Shown here: positions 24,003-32,228 of the stretch, piece by piece
How positions within the stretch are numbered: the first letter of the stretch is position 1
Layout of the letters: each line of letters starts with the position of its first letter
Source: Rhizobiaceae bacterium
Lineage (GTDB): Bacteria > Pseudomonadota > Alphaproteobacteria > Rhizobiales > Rhizobiaceae
Reading direction: 5' to 3'
Length of the DNA: 64,000 nucleotides
Assembly: GCA_017643495.1 (NCBI GenBank)
Contig: JAEPNK010000001.1
Coordinates: forward strand, 601,623 to 665,622
Notes under the pieces: model-generated
Seen by the model: the letters and a program-made list of their open reading frames with translations, nothing else
The model's database searches: none
Told to the model about the DNA's origin: nothing
Translations under genes and position numbers: made by a program

Positions 24003-25337
24003 ATGGATATCGAGCCTCGGTATAGTGTCCGCAATCGCCGGATAAATCCGGTTTTCAAGTCGGCGAGCCGTCCGGACGGATCACCGGTTGACAATGACAG
24101 GGTGGAAATCGGTCCGACGCCTCTGGCATTTGCGGAATGGAAAGCGGCAGGCCTGGAAGCGCCGAACCTCGTCGGGATGCGGGAATACAGATACAGGCGC
24201 CTGCTTGCTGAGTTGCACAAGCACGATATCGGCGCCTTGTTGGTTACTGACCCGCTCAACATCAGGTATGCGACCGACAGCACAAACATGCAATTGTGGA
24301 ACACGCACAATCCGTTTCGTGCGTGCATGTTGTTTGATGACGGATACATGGTTCTTTGGGACTACAAGAATTCACCCTTTCTTGCTGATCACAATCCCTT
24401 GGTGAGGGAAGTTCGCTCAGGCGCTTCGATGTTCTATTTCGTCAGCGGTGACCGCATAAATGAAAATGCCGCCTCTTTTTCCATGCAAGTGGAAGAACTG
24501 ATGCGTGAGCACGCCACGAACAGCCGTTGCATTGCAGTTGACAAGATCATGATTGGCGGGCTGAGAGCTCTTGAAGCATCCGGTTTTACAGTTCTGGAAG
24601 GTGAGGAGATTTGTGAAAAGGCCAGGGCAATCAAGGGTCATGACGAGATACTGGCCATGCGTTGCGCAGTTCATGCCTGCGAACAGTCTGTCAGGGAAAT
24701 GGAAAAGGTGGCCGCACCCGGCATGACGGAAGATGATGTATGGGCAGTTCTGCATTCAGAAAACATCCGTCGCGGCGGTGAATGGATCGAAACGCGCCTG
24801 CTTTCATCCGGGCCACGTACCTATCCATGGTTTCAGGAGTGTGGCCCGCGTGTGATTGGCAATAACGAGATACTGGCATTCGACACGGATCTCATTGGCG
24901 TTTATGGGCTGTGTGTTGACATTTCCAGAACCTGGTTTCTGGGCGACGGTCAGCCGACACAATTGATGAAAGACTACTACCGTATTGCTGTCCAGCACAT
25001 GCAGGAAAACATGGCCCTGTTAAAACCCGGCGTAAGTTTTGATGAATTGGTTTTCGGGGGGCACCAACTGCCGGAATACCTTGTGCCCGGCCAGTATTCC
25101 TGCCGGTTTCATGGAGTTGGATTGTGTGATGAATGGCCCTTGATCGCTTACCCGAAAGACCACGTGCCCGGCGCTTTCGACTATGAGTTGCAGGCAGGGC
25201 AGATGTTGTGTGTCGAAGCCTTGGTAGGGTCTGAGGAAGCAGGCTTTTCGATCAAGCTGGAGGATCAGGTGCTGATTACACCGGAAGGCTTTGAGAATCT
25301 TACAACCTACCCACATGACCAGAAATTTCTGGATTGA
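24003..25337 (+). CDS. dddP: DMSP lyase DddP (M24 peptidase fold)
   Basis: A 444-residue protein of the M24 metallopeptidase fold. It carries Asp294, Asp296, Asp306, His370, Glu405 and Glu420, and Asp376, one position off the published metal ligands and catalytic Asp of DddP (295, 297, 307, 371, 406, 421; 377). The stretches RYATDSTNMQLWNTHNPFRA, LWDYKNSPF and HGVGLCDEWPL are DddP hallmarks rather than of creatinases or prolidases. It cleaves dimethylsulfoniopropionate to dimethyl sulfide and acrylate. Monocistronic by appearance, next to a TSUP exporter. A good ribosome site (GGGAGG) precedes the ATG. Confidence 0.93.
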   Translation: MDIEPRYSVRNRRINPVFKSASRPDGSPVDNDRVEIGPTPLAFAEWKAAGLEAPNLVGMREYRYRRLLAELHKHDIGALLVTDPLNIRYATDSTNMQLWNTHNPFRACMLFDDGYMVLWDYKNSPFLADHNPLVREVRSGASMFYFVSGDRINENAASFSMQVEELMREHATNSRCIAVDKIMIGGLRALEASGFTVLEGEEICEKARAIKGHDEILAMRCAVHACEQSVREMEKVAAPGMTEDDVWAVLHSENIRRGGEWIETRLLSSGPRTYPWFQECGPRVIGNNEILAFDTDLIGVYGLCVDISRTWFLGDGQPTQLMKDYYRIAVQHMQENMALLKPGVSFDELVFGGHQLPEYLVPGQYSCRFHGVGLCDEWPLIAYPKDHVPGAFDYELQAGQMLCVEALVGSEEAGFSIKLEDQVLITPEGFENLTTYPHDQKFLD

Positions 25338-25497
25338 GCGGAAATTGGGCGATCATGAGGCTTTTTCAGCCGCATTTTTGCCTTTTCTGGCTTGTACAGC
25401 CATTCAGCAAGCATTCAGGCACAGGATTGCATCATCGTGCCTTTACCGGTTAATGCTGACATGACCGGAATGACGGAACTACCAGGGAATTGGACTA

Positions 25498-26178
25498 TTG
25501 AAAGCAAATCACACGAAACGTGGCCTTATCGTCGCGTCAGCACTTGTGCTGGCTGCCTGTAACACAACCAACGATCCGCTGACCGGGCGGCCGCAGGTCA
25601 ACAATACTGCGGGCGGCGCTGGTATCGGTGCGGCAGTAGGCGCGGTAAGCGGCTTGCTGATTGCGCGAAACAAAAGCGGGTCTGACCGGCGGCAGGCTGC
25701 ACTGATTGGTGCCGGCATTGGTGCCCTGGTCGGTGGTGGCATCGGCGCCTACATGGACAAGCAGGAGCAGGAACTTCGCCAGCAACTCATCAATTCTGGT
25801 GTAAGCGTTACCAGAAATGGTGATGAAATCATTCTGAATCTGCCGTCAAACGTGACGTTTGCCACGGACCAGGATTCGCTCAGCCCGCAATTCTATTCAG
25901 TGCTGGATTCTGTTGCGATTGTTCTCAACAAGTATCCCCGTACACTGCTCGATATTGACGGCCACACTGACAGCGTCGGCGATGCAGGTTACAATCAGGG
26001 CCTTTCCGAGCGCAGGGCGGTTTCTGTGGCGCGTTATCTGAATTCTCGTCAGGTGGATGCCCGTCGCCTTCGTGTCATCGGCTTTGGCGAAACCCGCCCG
26101 ATTGCGGACAACGCATCAGAATCAGGCCGTGCGGCCAACCGCCGTGTCGAAATACGGATTTCTCCGCTTACCCAGTAA
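25498..26178 (+). CDS. OmpA-family outer-membrane lipoprotein (YiaD-like)
   Basis: A 226-residue lipoprotein. A signal peptide with lipobox LAAC (Cys21) comes first, then a glycine-zipper segment (GAGIGAAVGAVSGLLI and AALIGAGIGALVGGGIG) and a C-terminal OmpA domain (about 115-222) with the peptidoglycan-binding Asp/Arg pattern IDGHTDSVGDAGYNQGLSERRA and GFGETRPIADN. It anchors the outer membrane to peptidoglycan. The start is TTG at 25498. A hairpin with T-run follows the stop. Confidence 0.93.
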   Translation: MKANHTKRGLIVASALVLAACNTTNDPLTGRPQVNNTAGGAGIGAAVGAVSGLLIARNKSGSDRRQAALIGAGIGALVGGGIGAYMDKQEQELRQQLINSGVSVTRNGDEIILNLPSNVTFATDQDSLSPQFYSVLDSVAIVLNKYPRTLLDIDGHTDSVGDAGYNQGLSERRAVSVARYLNSRQVDARRLRVIGFGETRPIADNASESGRAANRRVEIRISPLTQ

Positions 26179-26222
26179 GCTGACCAAATCGTTATTTGAA
26201 CATCCGGTTCAATCAGGATAGA

Positions 26223-26254
26223 GCCCCGTTAGTGATGTAAGCTGACGGGGTTTT
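26223..26254 (+). terminator. Hairpin terminator after the OmpA-family gene
   Basis: CCCCGT and ACGGGG with additional flanking pairing (stem interrupted) are followed by TTTTT, 45 bases after the stop and just before the DoxX-like gene start at 26257. The T-run overlaps the next gene's leader. Confidence 0.6.
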
Positions 26255-26256
26255 TC

Positions 26257-26685
26257 ATGACCGAGCGGAGAAAAATTGAAGTTTCACTTTTGATCATCCG
26301 CTTGAGTGCGGCGATTTTCCTCGGACTTTGGGCGACGCTGAAATTCTGGCGTCCCGAGTGGACGCAGAATATTTTCCGCGGTGCCTACAATATCGGCTTT
26401 GTCGAGATTACACCTGCAATCGCCTATTCGTTGGGTGTTTTGCAACTTGCAATCGTTCTGGCCTTTGCCATCGGTTTTCAGCGTTTCTGGACATACGGCT
26501 TGATGATGCTGATGTCTGCAGCCGGTGTTTTGGGCTCACTTGATGCTTTCGGATCCTACTGGAACTATCCCAAAAACCTGATGCTGACATCCATACCCAC
26601 ACTGGGAGCCCTGATAGCACTTTTCATTTTGCGGGATCTGGACAATCTGTGGTCGGTATCCGCACGGAAATCCCGGCAGCAATAA
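26257..26685 (+). CDS. DoxX-like membrane protein
   Basis: A 142-residue protein with four transmembrane helices, beginning MTERRKIEVSLLIIRLSAAI. The helix pattern and the conserved AFGIxxG-like loop resemble the DoxX/DoxD-like quinol-interacting family, though family assignment is by pattern only. Its start sits just behind the terminator hairpin of the previous gene, so it may rely on partial read-through or an internal promoter. No partner gene is evident. Confidence 0.65.
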   Translation: MTERRKIEVSLLIIRLSAAIFLGLWATLKFWRPEWTQNIFRGAYNIGFVEITPAIAYSLGVLQLAIVLAFAIGFQRFWTYGLMMLMSAAGVLGSLDAFGSYWNYPKNLMLTSIPTLGALIALFILRDLDNLWSVSARKSRQQ

Positions 26686-26712
26686 GGATCACTGGTATCC
26701 GGGGTGTGAACC

Positions 26713-26736
26713 GGAACAAATTTCCCAATTGCGGTT
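26713..26736 (+). promoter_or_regulatory. Possible EcfG promoter upstream of the DUF3008 gene
   Basis: GGAAC at 26713-26717 is followed after 15 bases by GGTT. The spacer is one base shorter than in the other sites of the window and the -10 differs by one base, so it is weaker than those. Position, 30 bases before the start of a stress-type small protein gene, suits it. Confidence 0.4.
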
Positions 26737-26765
26737 TATCCTTTGAACACCGGAGGAGATAAACC

Positions 26766-26948
26766 ATGAAAGCTCAATCCAAGGCCCAGCAGCAGGCAGC
26801 AGGTGCCGCCCTTTCTGCCAAACGCGGAGAAACCAGGGTTTCCGAACTCGAAGGGGCGTCCAGGGAGATGTATGAAACCATGACTGAAGAAGAGCTTGAG
26901 GAAATGGCTTCTACCGATCATGACGATTTGCCGGACAAGGCTTCGTGA
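26766..26948 (+). CDS. DUF3008 family small protein
   Basis: A 60-residue soluble protein with the DUF3008 pattern: AQQQAAGAALSAKRGETRVSEL (shown in part) and SREMYETMTEEELEEMAS, ending in DLPDKAS. It is highly charged, probably partly disordered, and of unknown function. Related short proteins are often induced by general stress. CGGAGGAG precedes the ATG by 6-8 bases. An EcfG-like promoter sequence lies upstream. Confidence 0.88.
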   Translation: MKAQSKAQQQAAGAALSAKRGETRVSELEGASREMYETMTEEELEEMASTDHDDLPDKAS

Positions 26949-27091
26949 CAAGTGCGGTCAACATGCCGGACATTTTGCCGGTATTTGAACCTTCGAGATT
27001 TTGAACAACCATGCCTGCTGCGATGCAGATGACTTGAATCTTGCAAGAAGTCATCAGGCTGCATTATCGCGCCGGGAACACATCTACAAAC

Positions 27092-27904
27092 TCAGCGTGA
27101 ACTTGTGTAACGCCGTGCGCGTATGCGCTGGGGTTCAATTGTCTTGGTCATTTGGGATATGTCTGAAATGACTGCCTGCTGAAACGCCGGATTCTTGTCC
27201 ACATTCACGTGGGTGATCTCCGGATTGGATGTAACGTTTATATTTTCCAGGCTGCCTTCAAACCCTGATGTTTCCAGAATGCGGTTGTCCTGTGATTTGG
27301 GCAGGTAATAATTCACCACCTTCTTGATATTCGGGCCAACCTTTCCGGTTTCAACCGGATCGAATGCGACAACCAACTCAACCGGTACGCCCCTGGTTGC
27401 TACATAATTGGCAAACTTGCTGCTTTCATTGGCTCCCAGAGAGTGCCCCACAATGATCACTGGGTAGGAAACATTATCATTCCGGGAGCGGTTGACGATG
27501 TCTTCTGCAATGGCGCGCCACTCGGTATAGGAAAAATTCGACGCATCATATCCGGACGCGCGCAACTGGTGGGTCATCTGGTCGATGCCCCGTGAAAACA
27601 CGTTTGCCAGCCCTCTCATCAGATATATTTCGCCGGTCCGGGTTACCTTGTCCTTCTTGCGGTTGATCACATCAAGGTCGGTAATGGAATCTGTAGGCCT
27701 GTCGTCAAGTTCTACGCTGTTTGTGGCCGTGGCGAGCGTTTCGGAGGTATTGACCGGATTGGAACTGGATGTTCCCGCAGTGGAACAGGCTCCCAAAACC
27801 GTCAGGCTCATGAGTGTGGCAAGAACTGTAACTTTCCGGCCAACTGTCGGAAAACGCGATGAACAAGAGCCACTTACCGGGCCGGAAACATTTGCTGTCA
27901 ACAT
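27092..27904 (-). CDS. Lipoprotein, alpha/beta-hydrolase (lipase-like) fold
   Basis: A 270-residue exported protein, started at the ATG giving MLTANVSGP. A long n-region and hydrophobic stretch end in the lipobox LGACS, so it is probably a lipoprotein. The nucleophile elbow GHSLGANESSKFANY gives the catalytic Ser, with a FDPVETG acid region after it and His in ITHVNVD as the likely triad member. The substrate is unknown. Upstream lies a 16-base perfect hairpin. No operon partner is evident. Confidence 0.75.
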   Translation of the reverse strand: MLTANVSGPVSGSCSSRFPTVGRKVTVLATLMSLTVLGACSTAGTSSSNPVNTSETLATATNSVELDDRPTDSITDLDVINRKKDKVTRTGEIYLMRGLANVFSRGIDQMTHQLRASGYDASNFSYTEWRAIAEDIVNRSRNDNVSYPVIIVGHSLGANESSKFANYVATRGVPVELVVAFDPVETGKVGPNIKKVVNYYLPKSQDNRILETSGFEGSLENINVTSNPEITHVNVDKNPAFQQAVISDISQMTKTIEPQRIRARRYTSSR

Positions 27905-27958
27905 TTTTACTCCACTCCGCACGTGACCATACTACAAAAAACGTCTGGTGAAAATATA

Positions 27959-28000
27959 ACGGGAGAATGCAGTCTGAGGGGGGTGACTGCATTCTCCCGT
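27959..28000. repeat. Perfect 16-bp inverted repeat upstream of the lipoprotein hydrolase
   Basis: A perfect 16-base arm (27959-27974) pairs with 27985-28000 around a G-rich 10-base loop. It stands 55 bases upstream of the hydrolase start and 114 bases downstream of the small reading frame at 28114-28323, both on the minus strand. It could be a terminator with a weak U-rich tail on the minus strand, or a leader hairpin. Confidence 0.8.
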
Positions 28001-28113
28001 GTAAGCGCGCCGGTCAGGGGAAACAGGCGCAAATCAGGCAGCTATAGCGGGTGGGGGTGCTGTCCTGATGACTCCCAAATGCCGGACCGTCGATTCGGTT
28101 CCCGGCATCTGGA

Positions 28114-28323
28114 TTATTTTTCACCGCAAACTTCCAAGGCCGGAGAGATAGCTGCATTTTGCTGGTCAAATCCGGCATGACCGCGATTAAGGAACAGTGC
28201 AAGAATATCACTGCCTGCATGACCGCTGGCCTGTTGAGGAACATTCTCTCCATGTTCTTCTTCGAACAGCGCAAAACTGCTTCTTGCGGCATTTTCAAGT
28301 TTCTGAATTTCGACTGGAGTCAT
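28114..28323 (-). CDS. Hypothetical small protein, 69 residues
   Basis: The frame starts MTPVEIQKLENAARSSFAL behind a good GAGAGG ribosome site (spacing about 6). It is polar and mostly helical, with no signal or membrane segment, and I recognise no family. It sits alone between the hydrolase and the PNPOx-fold gene on the same strand. A real gene is likely from the start context, but unconfirmed. Confidence 0.4.
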   Translation of the reverse strand: MTPVEIQKLENAARSSFALFEEEHGENVPQQASGHAGSDILALFLNRGHAGFDQQNAAISPALEVCGEK

Positions 28324-28381
28324 GATGACCTCTCACATTGGGTGCAATTCAACGCCAGATGATGAAAAAGGTTCCTGACAA

Positions 28382-28885
28382 TCAGGCAGCGATCCTGATT
28401 TCGCAGCTGTAGCCCACATCCGGTTTGGAATCCGTGACATTGGCCTTGGCAATTTCCCAGCCAAATCGCAGTGAGCTATCGGTTGAAGCCCAAAGATGTG
28501 CATTTTCCGGAGTGAAGCAAAGCAGGACAAGATCAGCATCATCCTTGCCATCTTCAAACCAGGCATCGACGATCTTGGACCAGTATTTTTCGATGATTTC
28601 GCGATCACGCGAAGTGGTGAGATTGCCGGTCAGGCAGGCGTGGAAATCCCGGTCATTGCCAATATGACAAAGATTGGCAGAGATGCCCTTCGCCGCTGCT
28701 TTTGCCAGCTCCGTATTCTGGTTGGTGTAAAACCAGATGCATTTGCTTTCCGGATCAATATTGGGTGCCATGGGTTGCATGTGCCCATCCCCGCCTGTTG
28801 CGCCAAGCATTACGGCACGCACATCAGAAAGCTCTTCCCACATCACGGCTTCAGGATTGAATTTCATTTCTTTCAGGTCGGTCAT
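28382..28885 (-). CDS. Pyridoxamine 5'-phosphate oxidase-fold (general stress protein 26-like)
   Basis: A 167-residue protein of the FMN-binding split-barrel family. It starts MTDLKEMKFNPEAVMWEE from the ATG at 28883-28885, with AGGAGG close upstream; the longer upstream frame has no ribosome site. Visible family segments are CIWFYTNQNTELAKAA, NLCHIG, FHACLTGNLTTSRDREIIEKYW and AWFEDG. GS26-like proteins bind flavin or heme degradation products and are stress-induced in other bacteria. A GGAAC-centred inverted repeat lies upstream at 28914-28944. Confidence 0.88.
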   Translation of the reverse strand: MTDLKEMKFNPEAVMWEELSDVRAVMLGATGGDGHMQPMAPNIDPESKCIWFYTNQNTELAKAAAKGISANLCHIGNDRDFHACLTGNLTTSRDREIIEKYWSKIVDAWFEDGKDDADLVLLCFTPENAHLWASTDSSLRFGWEIAKANVTDSKPDVGYSCEIRIAA

Positions 28886-28913
28886 TGTATGCCTCCTTTT
28901 TGGTGTTTTCTCG

Positions 28914-28944
28914 GGAACCAATTCGATTGACCGCAATTCGTTCC
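28914..28944. repeat. Inverted repeat with GGAAC half sites between PNPOx-fold and creA genes
   Basis: GGAACCAATT (28914-28923) and AATTCGTTCC (28935-28944) match at nine of ten positions around an 11-base spacer. GGAAC is also the -35 core of EcfG promoters, but neither orientation has the matching -10 at 16 bases (it reads AATT). It may be an operator for the divergent pair, or two weak opposing promoters. Confidence 0.5.
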
Positions 28945-29036
28945 ACAATGGGGAATTCCACCATCCGCACCTTTGTCTCAGACAAACTAGAAATTCCGGC
29001 CCGCATGCTTCAAGAAATTTCTGAAGAGATTATTCA

Positions 29037-29558
29037 ATGAACAACCATATTGGAAATGTGCTGCTTGCAGGATGCATGGCCTTGATATCGGTATCGTCTG
29101 TCGTCAAGGCAGAAGAAGTCGGTGAGGTCGGCGTCGACTGGTTCGGCAATGACATCATCATTGAGGCGATACAGGATCCGGATGTGAAAGGAGTTACTTG
29201 TCACGTCGCCTATTTTGAGCGGGGACTGATAGACCGGCTGCAGAAAGGCAACTGGTTTGAAGACCCTTCAAATTCCTCGATCGAGTGCAGCCAGACGGGG
29301 CCATTGCAGGTTGGCGATATCGCAAAAGGAAAAAGCGGCGAAGAGATTTTCAAGTCCGGCAAGTCGCTGGTATGGAAAAAGCTGGTCGTTAAGCGGATTT
29401 ATGACGAGCAAAACCGGACACTCGTTTATCTCGCCCATTCCCGAGAAGTAAGTTCCGGATCAGCGAAAATGTCGATTTCGGTAATTCCACTGTTTGATGG
29501 TGGGGCCGAGGCGAGTTCCCGAGAATCCGCTGCAAGTCTGGAGAATGCAGGTAACTAG
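29037..29558 (+). CDS. CreA family periplasmic protein
   Basis: A 173-residue protein with an N-terminal signal peptide (about 1-25) and the CreA core: VGVDWFGNDIIIEAIQDPDVKGVTCHVAYFERGL (seen as VGEVGVDWFGND and DPDVKGVTCHV), SSIECSQTGPL and FKSLVWKKLVVKRIYD-like strands. Function is unknown, though the gene is often near osmotic or envelope-stress genes. It is divergent from the PNPOx-fold gene and convergent with the extensin-like gene. Confidence 0.9.
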   Translation: MNNHIGNVLLAGCMALISVSSVVKAEEVGEVGVDWFGNDIIIEAIQDPDVKGVTCHVAYFERGLIDRLQKGNWFEDPSNSSIECSQTGPLQVGDIAKGKSGEEIFKSGKSLVWKKLVVKRIYDEQNRTLVYLAHSREVSSGSAKMSISVIPLFDGGAEASSRESAASLENAGN

Positions 29559-29574
29559 AAGCTGCCGGCCCGGT

Positions 29575-30390
29575 TCATTCGCATATTTTGTACCGGCACG
29601 TTTTTCCGTGGCACCCAAGGTCAAAGTGAAAATGATCTGCGTGTGCCGCATTTGCCTCTGGTCCCAATACGGTTGTGAAGTGCTGGCATGCCACATCCCG
29701 CACCGCTTTCAGGAACCTCCCTTCAGCCCCGGAAGTTTTTTTGTCATTGTCCGGGGGCTGATTTTCTGAATCTCCGTCACCTGGCAAGTGTTGCCAGTGC
29801 TGTTCAACCGTGATCATGCCGGAATCAGAAAATCGGAATCCGGTGATATCCAGCGCATTTGCGAAACCGTGTTCCGATATCTTTCCGGTTGGTGCATTGT
29901 TGCGCCGACGGCACTGGTAAGACGTGCTTACGACCAGCGCGTCGAGTTCACGGCCCAGTATGGATTTCGCCAGGTTGCGGGTTTTTTCCAGCCAGTTCGC
30001 CACTGTTCCCGCCATTCGGCAATTCAGTGTCGCAGATGACGAAAACCGGACATTTCCGGCGGCTGTCACTTCGAGTGGTGAGCGCTCCCCGCATTGACCG
30101 GATTTGACTGGTGGCATGATCTCTGCCTCAACCAGTTCATCAAGCAGTGCCGGGCAGGCAGACTGGTATACTCTCGCAGGTTCTGCAGGTGCTTCTGCTT
30201 CTTCATTATTCTGCCGTCCGAGCCTTCCGGCAGTATTGTCTTGTCTGGAGGAGGGCTCGTTCAGTTGTTTCCTGACATTTGGTGTCGGAACCGGTATCTC
30301 GAACCTTTCTGAACGTAATTCAGCCAGCCCGCTATCCGGTCCGGCCATTGCAAGGACCAATGCCGCGAGTCCGAGTTTGATCCGGTTCAT
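29575..30390 (-). CDS. Extensin-like C-terminal domain, exported protein
   Basis: A 271-residue protein with a signal peptide (about 1-24). The extensin-like domain (about 82-271) has CPALLDELVEAEIMPPV, LNCRMAGTVANWL, VVSTSYQCRRRN and the metal-type HGFANALDITGF, ending near HADHFHFDLGCHG. The His/Asp pattern resembles M15/VanY-type peptidoglycan-acting enzymes. It overlaps the antiporter gene by 4 bases as the last gene of an ABC-domain–antiporter operon. Confidence 0.85.
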   Translation of the reverse strand: MNRIKLGLAALVLAMAGPDSGLAELRSERFEIPVPTPNVRKQLNEPSSRQDNTAGRLGRQNNEEAEAPAEPARVYQSACPALLDELVEAEIMPPVKSGQCGERSPLEVTAAGNVRFSSSATLNCRMAGTVANWLEKTRNLAKSILGRELDALVVSTSYQCRRRNNAPTGKISEHGFANALDITGFRFSDSGMITVEQHWQHLPGDGDSENQPPDNDKKTSGAEGRFLKAVRDVACQHFTTVLGPEANAAHADHFHFDLGCHGKTCRYKICE

Positions 30391-32228
30391 TGTTCAGGTT
30401 CCTCCGGGTCTGCACCATTTTCCGATACGCGCTTGCGCGTTTCCGACGGTTTTCCGAAAACCAGTATCTCGTCACCTTCTTCCGGCAGTTTGTCATCATC
30501 ATTGGAGGCGAATGTGATCTTTCCGTCCTTTGCGATCCATAGCAAAAGGATGACTTCGCCGTCCCGCTCCTCTTTCAGCTGATCCATGCCGTAAGTCTCG
30601 GTAAGTTTTACCAGTGAGAAACGGTGCCCCTTGAAAATCCGCTGGTTCAGTTCCGAAAAACCGATATCGGGCCCGACCAGCGGTCTGCCTCCGATTGTAA
30701 ACAGCAAGTCCTGCCGTTCTCCCTTGCCCTGCTGCCTGCCAAGCTGAAATGTATTGTCCCTTCCCGCCTCTGCCGCAAATGCGGAACATACCAGTGAATT
30801 GTATGCATGGTTGTCGGTTACCGCGATTACAGCCCGGTAATTGGTAATGTGCAGGTTGTGATGGGCATGCTCGGAAAGTACATCACCGTAATAGACCTCA
30901 ATAGAACGGTCCCGCGCGTTCCGCAAAGTGTTCCAGTTCTGGTCGGCAATCAGAACGGGCACATCCCTGTCTGCAAGTTTTTCCGCCATTGCAATCGAAA
31001 AGGGCGTGGCTCCCACGAAAAGTACACCCGGCTTGCGCATTGAACGCAATTTGAGCAGGCGGGCAAGAAGTGACAGGCCAAACCCGTGCAGAACTATTGT
31101 TGTGGCGACAACGGCAAACGTAAAGGCAACAATCTGTTGTCCGTCTTCAACGCCCTGCTGCGAAAGCTCCGTTCCGAACAGGCCGGCAATGGCCACGGCG
31201 ACAATACCGCGTGGAGCGATGAAGGCAGTAAGCGTCCGTTCCTGAGGCGTTGCGCCTGTATTGATGGTGGCAATCCAGATTGCCAGGGGGCGAACGACAA
31301 AAAGCGTTGCCAGCACAAAGAATACAATGTTCCAGCCAAGGTCCCGCAGGACGCCGATATCCAGTGAAGCGGTAAGCAGGATGAATACGGATGACACAAG
31401 AACAACAGTGATGGTTTCCTTGAAACGTTTCATCTCGTCAAGGCTGGCAAGACGCGAGTTGCCGAGTACAATTCCAAGCACAGTGACGGTCAGAAGTCCT
31501 GCTTCGGCAAGCGCCATGTTGGTCACAGCCGCAGCCCCGACAGCAATCGCCAGCACGAAGGGTGCCTTGAGGTATTCCGGTATGTGTCCATTGGCAAACA
31601 GCCAGATGATGGATTTGCCCAAGGCATAGGCTCCGGGACCTGCCAAAAGAAGGGCGATTACGACATCGCGGGCAAATGTTTCGGCTTCATGGACATTATT
31701 GAGGATGAGATAGGTCTCGAACGATATAACTGCAAAAAGTGCCCCCAGCGGATCGTTGACAATTGCCTCCCAGCGCAAGAGCGAGGCTACCCGTTTTTCC
31801 AGTTTGGCATGACGCAATAACGGCATGATTACGGTTGGGCCTGTAACAATCAGAATTGCAGAAAGCACGATGGCTGTAAGCCAGGACAACCCTCCGATGT
31901 AATGGGCAGCAAGAGTCCCGAACAGCCAGGTTAGCGGCGCGCCGATTAACACAATCCGCCTTACCGCTTTGGACGTTTCCCGGATCTCCCGAAAGTTGAG
32001 GGTCAGGCCCCCTTCAAAAAGAATGATCGATACGGCCAGTGTTACTGCCGGTTTGTAGACTTCTCCAAAGCTTTCTGAAGGTACGATGAAACCGGTAAAC
32101 GGTCCGGCCACGAGGCCGGCGAGCAGCAACAATGAGATGGCCGGTATCTTGAAGCGCCAGGCAAACCATTGCGCCGCAATTCCGGAGAAGATCAGAAATG
32201 CAAGTTTGAGCTCGATCATTTCCTTCAT
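30387..32228 (-). CDS. Monovalent cation:proton antiporter (CPA1/NhaP-type) with TrkA-N/TrkA-C tail
   Basis: A 613-residue inner-membrane exchanger: about 12-13 helices (residues 5-395), ion-site signatures GLTLNFREIR and ATNDPLGALF-like (REAIVNDPLGALFAVISFE seen as WEAIVNDPLGALF), then a cytoplasmic Rossmann-like segment (PGVLFVGATPFSIAMAEKL) and a TrkA-C regulatory domain ending with GDEILVFGKPS. It extrudes Na+ or K+ in exchange for H+. It overlaps both neighbours by 4 bases, with an orphan ABC membrane domain upstream and an extensin-like protein downstream. Confidence 0.92.
   Translation of the reverse strand: MKEMIELKLAFLIFSGIAAQWFAWRFKIPAISLLLLAGLVAGPFTGFIVPSESFGEVYKPAVTLAVSIILFEGGLTLNFREIRETSKAVRRIVLIGAPLTWLFGTLAAHYIGGLSWLTAIVLSAILIVTGPTVIMPLLRHAKLEKRVASLLRWEAIVNDPLGALFAVISFETYLILNNVHEAETFARDVVIALLLAGPGAYALGKSIIWLFANGHIPEYLKAPFVLAIAVGAAAVTNMALAEAGLLTVTVLGIVLGNSRLASLDEMKRFKETITVVLVSSVFILLTASLDIGVLRDLGWNIVFFVLATLFVVRPLAIWIATINTGATPQERTLTAFIAPRGIVAVAIAGLFGTELSQQGVEDGQQIVAFTFAVVATTIVLHGFGLSLLARLLKLRSMRKPGVLFVGATPFSIAMAEKLADRDVPVLIADQNWNTLRNARDRSIEVYYGDVLSEHAHHNLHITNYRAVIAVTDNHAYNSLVCSAFAAEAGRDNTFQLGRQQGKGERQDLLFTIGGRPLVGPDIGFSELNQRIFKGHRFSLVKLTETYGMDQLKEERDGEVILLLWIAKDGKITFASNDDDKLPEEGDEILVFGKPSETRKRVSENGADPEEPEQ

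Noticed and set aside
23450..24349. A 299-codon open frame on the minus strand across the TSUP–dddP junction
   Set aside because: It opposes two real genes and has shadow-frame composition.
25475..25500. EcfG promoter upstream of the OmpA-family gene (GGAAC-N16-TATT)
   Set aside because: The -10 has two mismatches, it overlaps the start codon, and it lies outside the island.
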